A DNA stretch of 33,138 nucleotides, taken from NCBI GenBank assembly GCA_030704795.1, contig JAUYCZ010000011.1, positions 1 through 33,138 of the forward strand, read 5' to 3'. The notes beneath the pieces are model-generated. The model saw only the letters and a program-made list of their open reading frames with translations. It was not told the DNA's origin and searched no databases. Shown in pieces: positions 19,626 to 25,967 of the stretch (its first letter is position 1; the number at the start of each line of letters is the position of its first letter). Source of the DNA: a bacterium (GTDB taxonomy: Bacteria > Patescibacteriota > Minisyncoccia > Minisyncoccales > GWA2-46-15). The position numbers and the translations under genes are program-made.

Positions 19626-21677
19626 ATGGAACTGCCTAAAGCCTACGATCACAATCAAGTCGAAGACAAAATCTCCCGCCTCTGGGAAAAGGGCGGTTTT
19701 TTCAAGGGCCGGATCACCCGCGGCCAAAAGCCTTTTATCATTACTCTGCCGCCGCCCAATGTCACGGGCAATTTGCACGCCGGCCATGCCATGTATGTTA
19801 TTGAAGACATTATCATCCGTCAGCAAAGAATGGCCGGTAAACCCAGTCTCTGGCTGCCCGGCTTTGATCACGCTTCCATTGCCGTGGAATACCTGGTCTC
19901 AAAACAGATAAAAAAAGAGGGCAAAAGAAAGCGAGAAGTGGGCCGAAAAGAGTTTTTAAAAAGAGCCAAGGTTTTTGCGGCCAACTCTAGAAAAAACATC
20001 AAGCGCCAACTGCGAAAATTAGGTTTTTCTTTGGATTGGAGCCGGGAAGCCTATACCATGGATAAAGTTAGATCTGAGGCGGTCAAGGCGGCTTTTAATA
20101 ACCTTTATAAAAAAGGTTTAATCTACCAGGGAGAATATATTGTTAACTGGTGCCCGGCCTGCCGAACAGCCATCTCCGATCTGGAGAACGAATACGAAGA
20201 GGAAGAGGGAAAACTCTATTATATGAAATACGGACCTTTTGTCTTGGCGACGACTCGCCCAGAAACTAAATTCGGCGACACGGCCGTGGCCGTCCACCCG
20301 CAGGATGAACGTTACCAGTCATGGATTGGAAAAGAATTTGTCTACGAATCACTAATCGGTCCTAAGAAAATGAGAGTCGTCGCCGATGAAGCCGTTGACC
20401 GGGAATTCGGCACCGGCGTGCTTAAAGTAACGCCGGGGCACGACCAGACGGACTTCGAAATCGGCCAAAGGCATAACCTGCCGACGATAAAAGTCATCGA
20501 CGAAAACGGCCGCCTGACCTCGGTGGCCGGCAAATTTGCCGGGCTCAAAATTCTGGAAGCGAGAAACTTAGTCGTAGAAGAATTAAGGACCCGGGGGGAC
20601 CTCATCAAAACCGAAACTATCACTCATTCGGTCGGCCATTGCCAAAGGTGTCATGCAACGACCGAACCGTTGATTTCCAAACAATGGTTTGTAAAAACCC
20701 AGCCCTTGGCTAAAAAGGCGATTGAAGCGGTCAAGTCGGGGAAAATTAAAATTATCCCTAAATATTTCGAAAAAACATATTTCCACTGGCTAAAAAACAT
20801 CAAAGACTGGTGTATTTCCCGACAACTTTGGTGGGGCCACAAGATTCCTTTAAAAGGAGTTGATGACACTCTGGACACCTGGTTTTCTTCCAGCCTTTGG
20901 CCGATTTCGGTTTTTGGCTGGCCTAAAAATACGAACGACCTTAAATACTTTTATCCGACCGATATCAGAGAAACGGGCTATGACATTCTTTTTTTCTGGG
21001 TCATCAGAGAAATTATGATGTGTCTGGAAATGACCGGAAAAGTTCCCTTCAAAACCGTTTATCTTCATGGGCTCGTCAGAGATCAGCAGGGACGAAAGTT
21101 TAGTAAGACGGCGGGCATTGGCTTTGATCCTTTAGATATGACGGCAAAATACGGCACGGACGCTTTAAGAATTTCTCTAGTTTACGGCAATGCGGCCGGA
21201 GCCGATTTAAAAATCGGCGAAGATAAAATCAAAGCGATGAGAAATTTTACCAACAAGATATGGAATGCGGCCAGGTTTATCCTGGCCACGCCGAACAACG
21301 CAGAACCAAACGCTGAACAACGCGGAAGTATCAGCGCAAATCAGCGTTTAAATCAGCGCAAATCAGCGGGTTCAAACGATAAATGGATTCTTAAAGAATT
21401 GGATAAAACCATTAAAGAAACCAATAATCTGTTTGAAAAGCATGGTTACGGTCAGGCGGCAGAGTTGCTTTACCAGTTTTTCTGGAAAAAATTCTGCGAC
21501 AAATACATCGAGTCAACCAAAGACCGAAGAAAACAGGCTCAGCCAATTCTGCTTTATGTCTTGGCCACTTCATTAAAACTATTGCATCCTTTTATGCCTT
21601 TTATTACTGAAGAAATCTACCAAAAACTACCATTAAAGAATAAAAAGAAGAGCTTAAGTATTGAGAGTTGGCCATGA
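19626..21677 (+). CDS. valS: Valyl-tRNA synthetase, compact form
   Basis: This enzyme charges tRNA-Val. The protein has 683 residues from ATG 19626; the track begins at an upstream GTG that overlaps the -10 box. Class I motifs: HAGHAM (51-56, the HIGH motif) and KFSKT (491-495, the KMSKS motif). The editing domain is present (LATTRPETKFGDTAVAVHPQDE), as are zinc-type Cys in WCPACRTA and CQRCH. Compared with typical ValRS (880-950 residues) two regions are short: WWGHKIPLKGVDDTLDTWFSSSLWP lacks the usual insert after the WWGH segment, and the protein ends after the anticodon domain without the C-terminal coiled-coil arm. Residues about 557-582 are encoded by a TCAGCG repeat array. The stop overlaps the next gene (ATGA). 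Confidence 0.95.
   Translation: MELPKAYDHNQVEDKISRLWEKGGFFKGRITRGQKPFIITLPPPNVTGNLHAGHAMYVIEDIIIRQQRMAGKPSLWLPGFDHASIAVEYLVSKQIKKEGKRKREVGRKEFLKRAKVFAANSRKNIKRQLRKLGFSLDWSREAYTMDKVRSEAVKAAFNNLYKKGLIYQGEYIVNWCPACRTAISDLENEYEEEEGKLYYMKYGPFVLATTRPETKFGDTAVAVHPQDERYQSWIGKEFVYESLIGPKKMRVVADEAVDREFGTGVLKVTPGHDQTDFEIGQRHNLPTIKVIDENGRLTSVAGKFAGLKILEARNLVVEELRTRGDLIKTETITHSVGHCQRCHATTEPLISKQWFVKTQPLAKKAIEAVKSGKIKIIPKYFEKTYFHWLKNIKDWCISRQLWWGHKIPLKGVDDTLDTWFSSSLWPISVFGWPKNTNDLKYFYPTDIRETGYDILFFWVIREIMMCLEMTGKVPFKTVYLHGLVRDQQGRKFSKTAGIGFDPLDMTAKYGTDALRISLVYGNAAGADLKIGEDKIKAMRNFTNKIWNAARFILATPNNAEPNAEQRGSISANQRLNQRKSAGSNDKWILKELDKTIKETNNLFEKHGYGQAAELLYQFFWKKFCDKYIESTKDRRKQAQPILLYVLATSLKLLHPFMPFITEEIYQKLPLKNKKKSLSIESWP
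21298..21370 (+). repeat. TCAGCG-type microrepeat array inside valS
   Basis: The segment contains ACGCTGAACAACGCGGAAGT followed by ATCAGCG units spaced about 10-11 bases apart (four copies). It is translated in frame as NAEPNAEQRGSISANQRLNQ... between the catalytic and anticodon domains. It matches intergenic arrays at 8206-8305 and 25925-25965. Confidence 0.7.
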
Positions 21678-22387
21678 TGAACTATCTTCTCTTAGCCATC
21701 TTCGGATTAGCGCCAAGTATTATCTGGTTGCTGTATTTTCTCAGAAAGGACGTTCATCCTGAAGACAATCGCCAAGTCGTCAAAATTTTTATCTATGGCT
21801 CTCTGGCTGTTTTCCCGGCCGCCCTGATTCAGTTCGGCATCTTTGATACTTTGAGTTTCTGGGAACCATCCATCTGGAAAACAACTTTCGTACTTTTCCT
21901 GGGCGTCGCTTTGGTCGAAGAGGTTTTGAAATATTGGGTGGTTAAAGATAAGATTTTAAAAAGCTCGCATTTTGACGAGCCGACCGACCTGCCTCTTTAC
22001 CTCATCATTTCGTCCCTGGGCTTTGCCGCCTCAGAAAATATCCTGGCCATAGTTGGCCCGGGATTGCTCACTCTTTCTCCGGCCCGGACGATCGCCATCA
22101 GTCTCTTCCGCTTTGTTTCGGCCACCTTTCTTCACGCCCTGGCCTCCGGCACTCTGGGAATCTTCCTGGCTCTCGCTTTGTACCAGCCAAAAATGAAAAT
22201 TAGACTGGCCCTCATCGGTTTTGCCTTGGCGATTTTCTTGCATGGTCTCTATAATTTTTCTATAATGATAATTGAGGGGAATGTTCGGTTTTTAATCCCC
22301 GTCCTCATTTTAACTAATTTAGCCCTGGTTCTTTCTCTGGGTTTCAGAAAGCTGAGAGAGATAAAGGGCATCTGCGAGATTCAATAG
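21674..22387 (+). CDS. PrsW-like intramembrane metalloprotease
   Basis: The protein has 237 residues with about seven membrane helices. The track start is a TTG; the ATG at 21674 overlaps the valS stop, and a second ATG follows at once. PrsW/CAAX-type protease residues are present: VALVEEVLKYWVV (EE-x2-K), a helix with GFAASENIL, a conserved His in FVSATFLHALASG and another in AIFLHGLYNF. In Bacillus PrsW starts anti-sigma-factor cleavage, but no sigma or anti-sigma gene is seen here, so the substrate is unknown. It lies between valS and hsp20 in one plus-strand operon, which may tie it to envelope or protein stress. Confidence 0.85.
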   Translation: MMNYLLLAIFGLAPSIIWLLYFLRKDVHPEDNRQVVKIFIYGSLAVFPAALIQFGIFDTLSFWEPSIWKTTFVLFLGVALVEEVLKYWVVKDKILKSSHFDEPTDLPLYLIISSLGFAASENILAIVGPGLLTLSPARTIAISLFRFVSATFLHALASGTLGIFLALALYQPKMKIRLALIGFALAIFLHGLYNFSIMIIEGNVRFLIPVLILTNLALVLSLGFRKLREIKGICEIQ

Positions 22388-22410
22388 CTAAAATAATTAA
22401 CTTTACTCAC

Positions 22411-23037
22411 ATGGCTTCGTTTTTCGAAAAACTAATCGGCGGGCAGGATCAGGATCAGCCCATTAAGGAAAAGAAAATGGTTTCACGAAAACCGGCAAGA
22501 AAGGTTGTTAAAGCATCTCAATCAGAAGAAAACCCGGAAGAAAAAGATGAATTTCTGCGAAAGTTGGAAGTTAAAAAACCCCAGCCCCAATTTAAGGTTG
22601 AGGAGGAAATTGAGACGGAGCCAGAAGGAGAGGAAGAGGAAAAAGAAGAGGAAGAAATCGAAGAGAAAACCGAAAAGAAAAAACCAACTCCGGAAAAAGA
22701 TTGGTCCAGGGCCGAAGGACAACTCTCGATTGATGTTTACCAAACCGACGGGGAGGTGGTTATTGAATCAACCATCGGCGGAGTGAAACCAGAAAATCTA
22801 GAAGTCACGATTGAAAACGGCATGGTTCAGATCAAGGGCAACCGCGAGAAAGTAGAAACGGTGGAAAAAGATGATTACCTTATCCAGGAATGTCACTGGG
22901 GTTCTTTCTCGAGACAGTTTGTCCTGCCTTCAGAAGTTGATGCTTCCCGGGCCGAGGCAACCTTGAAAGACGGCATCCTCACGGTTAGAATACCCCGGAT
23001 CCAGAAGGAAAAAGTGACAAAACTAATGATTAAGTAG
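22411..23037 (+). CDS. Small heat-shock protein (Hsp20/alpha-crystallin)
   Basis: The protein has 208 residues. The C-terminal half (about 100-208) is an alpha-crystallin domain: LSIDVYQTDGEVVIESTIGGVKPENLEVTIENGMVQIKG..., HWGSFSRQFVLPSEVDASRAEATLKDGILTVRIPR, with the A-x-x-x-n-G-I/V-L signature. The N-terminal half is unusual: a low-complexity Glu/Lys-rich stretch (about residues 38-95) with long acidic runs, probably disordered. It lacks a clear C-terminal IxI motif. It binds unfolding proteins without ATP. It is the last gene of the valS-prsW-hsp20 run, ending 13 bases before a terminator. Confidence 0.93.
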   Translation: MASFFEKLIGGQDQDQPIKEKKMVSRKPARKVVKASQSEENPEEKDEFLRKLEVKKPQPQFKVEEEIETEPEGEEEEKEEEEIEEKTEKKKPTPEKDWSRAEGQLSIDVYQTDGEVVIESTIGGVKPENLEVTIENGMVQIKGNREKVETVEKDDYLIQECHWGSFSRQFVLPSEVDASRAEATLKDGILTVRIPRIQKEKVTKLMIK

Positions 23038-23050
23038 AAAAAACTGCAAC

Positions 23051-23080
23051 CAAAGCCCCGCTTTGAAAGGCGGGGTTTTG
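23051..23080. terminator. Bidirectional terminator
   Basis: CAAAGCCCCGC and GCGGGGTTTTG pair over 11 positions with one G-T wobble around an 8-base loop, with T-rich sequence on one side and A-rich on the other. It lies between convergent hsp20 and the CorA-like gene and can serve both. Confidence 0.8.
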
Positions 23081-23092
23081 AATTTACTGGGT

Positions 23093-24265
23093 TTACTTTA
23101 TGTCTTTCTCTATATCTTCACTTTTAATGCTATACTTTTTGTTTTTGTAGAATTTTGAAACAACGCTATTGATAAACCAGGTCATGACCATCAACAGAAA
23201 GAAATATATCAGTCCCGCTGACGTAAATTTCGGTAAAGTATCCCGGCCAAGGTAACCTAAGATTGCCGCCACGACGCCAATGGTGGTGATTAACTGCAGA
23301 GACGAAATAGTATTCTTTGTGCTTTTGGCTTGAAGCTCGGAGAAAATCTCGATCGCAGAAGTAAGATAATTTTTCGTCATTCCCCAAAGATGTTTAATAT
23401 ATTCGTGAGTATCTAAAAGGGTTTCGAACTTAAATTGAAACAACGGTTGTAGGTAATCGTCAATTTTTGCTACATCAGTAATCTTTTGTCTTGTCTTCAC
23501 ATAAGCGGGCATTTGATCAATTCTCGCGCCAATTAAGTTAATTGTCTTTTGATAAACGGATAACTCGTTCCTCAACGAGTCTATGTCGGTCCCCTTTATT
23601 TCTCCTCGCTCTTTAATTGTTTTGATTTTTTCCCACAATATTCGGTGAATTGCCAAGTATCTGTGAAGTTGGGATTTAAACTCTCTGAAAAATATTTGCG
23701 ATTCGATAATTTCCCTTGTTAAGTTTTCGTCTCTCAAATTATTTATTAGAATTATCCCCGGACTACGATACACCTCTATATTTTTGGTCGCCAGCACTGA
23801 ATAGATATCTTCAGACGAGTCCCTAAATATTTTTTCCGCCTCCTCTTTTGTGGTATCCGAAACAGTCATAATATAAGGCAAAATAGTTTTGATACTGGCT
23901 AGTTCTTTTGGAACAGGAGCGCCCTTACTAAAAATCAGGGAAAGGGCTTTCGAGAGCTTGTTATCATAATAATTCCTAATGGCCTCAAAATCATTCTTTA
24001 GCGACTTAAACTCTTTTTCTAAGATTATTAGGCCGTCTTCGTATATTCTGTAACTGATTTCTTTATCGGTTTTGACAAGAATGTACTCTAAAGGACCGCT
24101 TTCTCGGCTAACCTCAGCAAGCGATAAAACACTCCTTGCCTCATCAAGTTTTTCTTTTGGAAAATCTAGATTAGATTTTCCGTGTTTAAGAAAATCCCAA
24201 GTTTCCGTCAAGTGTAAGGTGGTTCGTTGAAACCATCCACCAATATAAATTTTCTGTATTGTCAT
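23093..24265 (-). CDS. CorA-like predicted membrane protein, function unknown
   Basis: The protein has 390 residues. The N-terminal alpha/beta part is followed by a long helical region (about 180-330) and two C-terminal membrane helices (LQLITTIGVVAAILGYLG and LIYFFLLMVMTWFINSVVSKFY) with a basic tail. That layout resembles CorA-type ion channels, but the GMN signature after the first helix is absent (GYLGRD instead), so transport of Mg2+ should not be assumed. The coding sequence is more AT-rich than neighbouring genes and it lies 58 bases downstream of tRNA-Leu, both hints of acquisition. It has an AGG about nine bases before the ATG and a possible promoter right after the tRNA. Confidence 0.7.
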   Translation of the reverse strand: MTIQKIYIGGWFQRTTLHLTETWDFLKHGKSNLDFPKEKLDEARSVLSLAEVSRESGPLEYILVKTDKEISYRIYEDGLIILEKEFKSLKNDFEAIRNYYDNKLSKALSLIFSKGAPVPKELASIKTILPYIMTVSDTTKEEAEKIFRDSSEDIYSVLATKNIEVYRSPGIILINNLRDENLTREIIESQIFFREFKSQLHRYLAIHRILWEKIKTIKERGEIKGTDIDSLRNELSVYQKTINLIGARIDQMPAYVKTRQKITDVAKIDDYLQPLFQFKFETLLDTHEYIKHLWGMTKNYLTSAIEIFSELQAKSTKNTISSLQLITTIGVVAAILGYLGRDTLPKFTSAGLIYFFLLMVMTWFINSVVSKFYKNKKYSIKSEDIEKDIK

Positions 24266-24291
24266 AATAATTAACCTGACTCGTTTTCTTT

Positions 24292-24321
24292 AGTCTAATT
24301 GGACGACTCTTGTTTTATCAA
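24292..24321 (-). promoter_or_regulatory. Promoter candidate of the CorA-like gene
   Basis: TTGATA (24316-24321), 18 bases and TAGACT (24292-24297) on the minus strand, starting just after the tRNA-Leu 3' end. Confidence 0.4.
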
Positions 24322-24323
24322 AA

Positions 24324-24405
24324 TGCCGAGAGTGGGAGTCGAACCCACAAGCCTTGCGGCACGAGATCCTAAATCTCGCGCGTTTACCAGTTTCGCCACC
24401 TCGGC
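24324..24405 (-). tRNA. tRNA-Leu(UAG)
   Basis: Acceptor GCCGAG(G)/CTCGGC with discriminator A and no encoded CCA. Anticodon stem CGAGA/TCTCG with loop TTTAGGA (TAG), long variable arm (GTGCCGCAAGGCTT) as in class II tRNA-Leu, and T-loop TTCGACT. Confidence 0.95.
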
Positions 24406-24480
24406 CCCGTCTCTTAATTATCTTTACCCCATTTCAACAGAGATGGAAAGACAACAAAATAAGCCTTTTGAAAAAGATAA

Positions 24481-24511
24481 AACAAAGACAGCGCTCGTCG
24501 CTGTCTTTGTT
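24481..24511 (-). terminator. Terminator after the VirB2-like gene
   Basis: AACAAAGACAGCG and its exact complement form a 13-bp stem with a 5-base loop; on the minus strand a T-rich tail (TTATCTTTTTC) follows. It closes the gyrA-side minus-strand run before tRNA-Leu. Confidence 0.8.
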
Positions 24512-24544
24512 GTCACTTTCAAAGCTAAGAAATTTCTCTATTCT

Positions 24545-24982
24545 CTATGTATAACCCAGGATCGCCTTGACAATTGACGGCACCGCCCGAGAAATCAAAG
24601 CCACTAAAAGGCCAATGGCCGCGTACATGATTTTGTCTCGGCCCTCTTTCACCTTCGCGGCATCGCCCGACGACACCATAATCTGGAAAGCGCCGAAAAT
24701 AACCAGTAAAATCACGATCAGAACCAGGAAAAGAAAGACCCAGTCGGTAATGGCATAGATGGTGTTCATGGCGCAAAAAAGGCCCCATTTTTCGGTGACG
24801 CAGTTGATTCCCATAGAGCAGGTTCCGCCCGTCGGTCCGACAACCGTACCCGTGGCGCAAGGCGTGCCGTCAATGGTGATATTCCTTCTGATTTTGCAGC
24901 AATCTTCCGGGCCGGCTTGGGCCAGGCCCACCATCGGCATGATTAAACTGGCAAAAAGCAGAACAAAAAGGATTTTTTTCAT
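24545..24982 (-). CDS. VirB2/TrbC-like small membrane protein, Cys-rich N-terminus
   Basis: The protein has 145 residues. A signal peptide (MKKILFVLLFASLIMPMVGLAQA) is followed by an extracytoplasmic segment with six Cys (EDCCKIRR, TPCATG, GTCSMGINCVTE, GLFCAMN), then two membrane helices joined by a short basic loop (VSSGDAAKVKEGRDKIMYAAIGLLVALISRAVPSIV). The hairpin and the A/S-G-D-x-x-K-V-K-x-x loop match the VirB2/TrbC-type pilin family common in CPR genomes. No VirB4, VirB6 or coupling ATPase is in the window. It could be a pilus subunit of a partial type IV secretion-like system or a stand-alone membrane protein. Confidence 0.75.
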   Translation of the reverse strand: MKKILFVLLFASLIMPMVGLAQAGPEDCCKIRRNITIDGTPCATGTVVGPTGGTCSMGINCVTEKWGLFCAMNTIYAITDWVFLFLVLIVILLVIFGAFQIMVSSGDAAKVKEGRDKIMYAAIGLLVALISRAVPSIVKAILGYT

Positions 24983-25060
24983 TATTTTGTTTTCTTGTTA
25001 TCTCGAAAACTGATTTGAAACTACTCGTCGACCTTTAGATTGTAATTAATCTTCAAATTA

Positions 25061-25387
25061 CTATAGTGTCACGCCCATGGCCGATCGGATTAAAGCCACC
25101 AGACCGCGAGCGAGGAAAATGACGAAAAGGCCAACCGCGGTATAGAGAAAAATGGTTTTCGCGGTTTTGACTCGGCCCGGATCGCCCGCCGCCGTCATGA
25201 GATAAAAGGCGCCAATGATGATCATTAGGGGAGAGACAACTAAGGCGATCAAAAAGATGAACTTGATGACGGCGTCGATCAATTCCTGAATGCTGGCATA
25301 TCTCAGCGGGTTATCAATGACAATTTGGGCTCCCGCGAAAAGGGGTAGGCCGAAACCAAGGATCAAAAGAAGAAGAATTGGTCTCAT
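25061..25387 (-). CDS. VirB2/TrbC-like small membrane protein
   Basis: The protein has 108 residues with a signal peptide (MRPILLLLILGFGLPLFAGA), a short N-terminal segment and two helices with the linking loop MTAAGDPGRVKTAKTIFLYTAVGLFVIFLARGLVALI. It is the same family as the downstream gene (24545-24982), with the shared G-D-x-x-x-V-K signature, but without Cys. The two genes are separated by 78 bases and probably form a pair. VirB2-family proteins are pilus subunits in conjugation systems; here the role is unknown. Confidence 0.78.
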   Translation of the reverse strand: MRPILLLLILGFGLPLFAGAQIVIDNPLRYASIQELIDAVIKFIFLIALVVSPLMIIIGAFYLMTAAGDPGRVKTAKTIFLYTAVGLFVIFLARGLVALIRSAMGVTL

Positions 25388-25401
25388 GGAGTTAGTATAA
25401 A

Positions 25402-25926
25402 CTAGATTTTAGTAAAAAGCAAGCCCCAATGATATTTACCCACGGCTAGTTCCTTTTCCAGCTTAAAGCCCCGCTCTTCAATCATCTCGCTGGCCTCTTT
25501 AAGAGAAATTCGGTTCTCCTGTGGGCCAAAGGACGAATCCGTCTTCCAGTCAGTCACCAGCAGCTGGCCCGAGGGCCGTAAAACTCTTTTGGCTTCGGTA
25601 ATGATCTGGCTTTTGTCTTGAATCTGGAACAAAAGATTGGTCAGTAAAACCAAGTCGAGCAGATTATTCTGAACCGAAGAGCCCAAGCCCATTTCCAAAT
25701 CGGCCCGGATGGGTCGGATATTGTTCATCTTGCCCATTTCCATTTTTATTCTGAGGGCCGCCAAAGCCTCGGCCTGGATATCCACCGCATAAACCTTGCC
25801 CGTTTTTAATTTCTTGGCCAGAGGAATAGCCCAACCCCCGACACCACAGCCAAAGTCCGCCGCCATCATATCTTCGCGAAGCTCGAGTTGGTTTAATACT
25901 TGTTCGGGGTTAAGAAAATCAATCAC
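25402..25926 (-). CDS. Class I SAM-dependent methyltransferase
   Basis: The protein has 174 residues. It has the SAM-binding motif MAADFGCGVGGWAIPLA (about 21-37), then VYAVDIQAEAL (motif II acidic residue), LDLVLLTNLLFQ, and EAKRVLRPSGQLLVTDW (post-motif). It is a small UbiE/Methyltransf_11-like enzyme without an added substrate domain, so the substrate cannot be told. The GTG start at 25926 lies inside the last unit of an ATCAG repeat array, so the N-terminus may have been set by the repeat; no better start is seen. It is downstream of gyrA. Confidence 0.82.
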   Translation of the reverse strand: MIDFLNPEQVLNQLELREDMMAADFGCGVGGWAIPLAKKLKTGKVYAVDIQAEALAALRIKMEMGKMNNIRPIRADLEMGLGSSVQNNLLDLVLLTNLLFQIQDKSQIITEAKRVLRPSGQLLVTDWKTDSSFGPQENRISLKEASEMIEERGFKLEKELAVGKYHWGLLFTKI

Positions 25927-25965
25927 ACTGATTTATGCTGATTAGACTGATTTATACTGATACTC
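25925..25965. repeat. ATCAGT/ATCAGC microrepeat array
   Basis: On the minus strand: ATCAGTATAA-ATCAGTCTA-ATCAGCATAA-ATCAGTGTG, four units of 9-10 bases. It fills the spacer between gyrA and the methyltransferase and overlaps its start codon. It is close to the valS array (ATCAGCGCAA-ATCAGCG...). Confidence 0.7.
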
Positions 25966-25967
25966 CT

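Noticed and set aside
23093-24265. Calling this gene corA
   Set aside because: The GMN signature is missing and sequence similarity is only in overall layout, so a gene name is not justified.
24545-25387. VirB2-like pair as part of the type IV pilus
   Set aside because: They lack the class III prepilin signal (G|FTLIE) and have the two-helix VirB2/TrbC layout instead.
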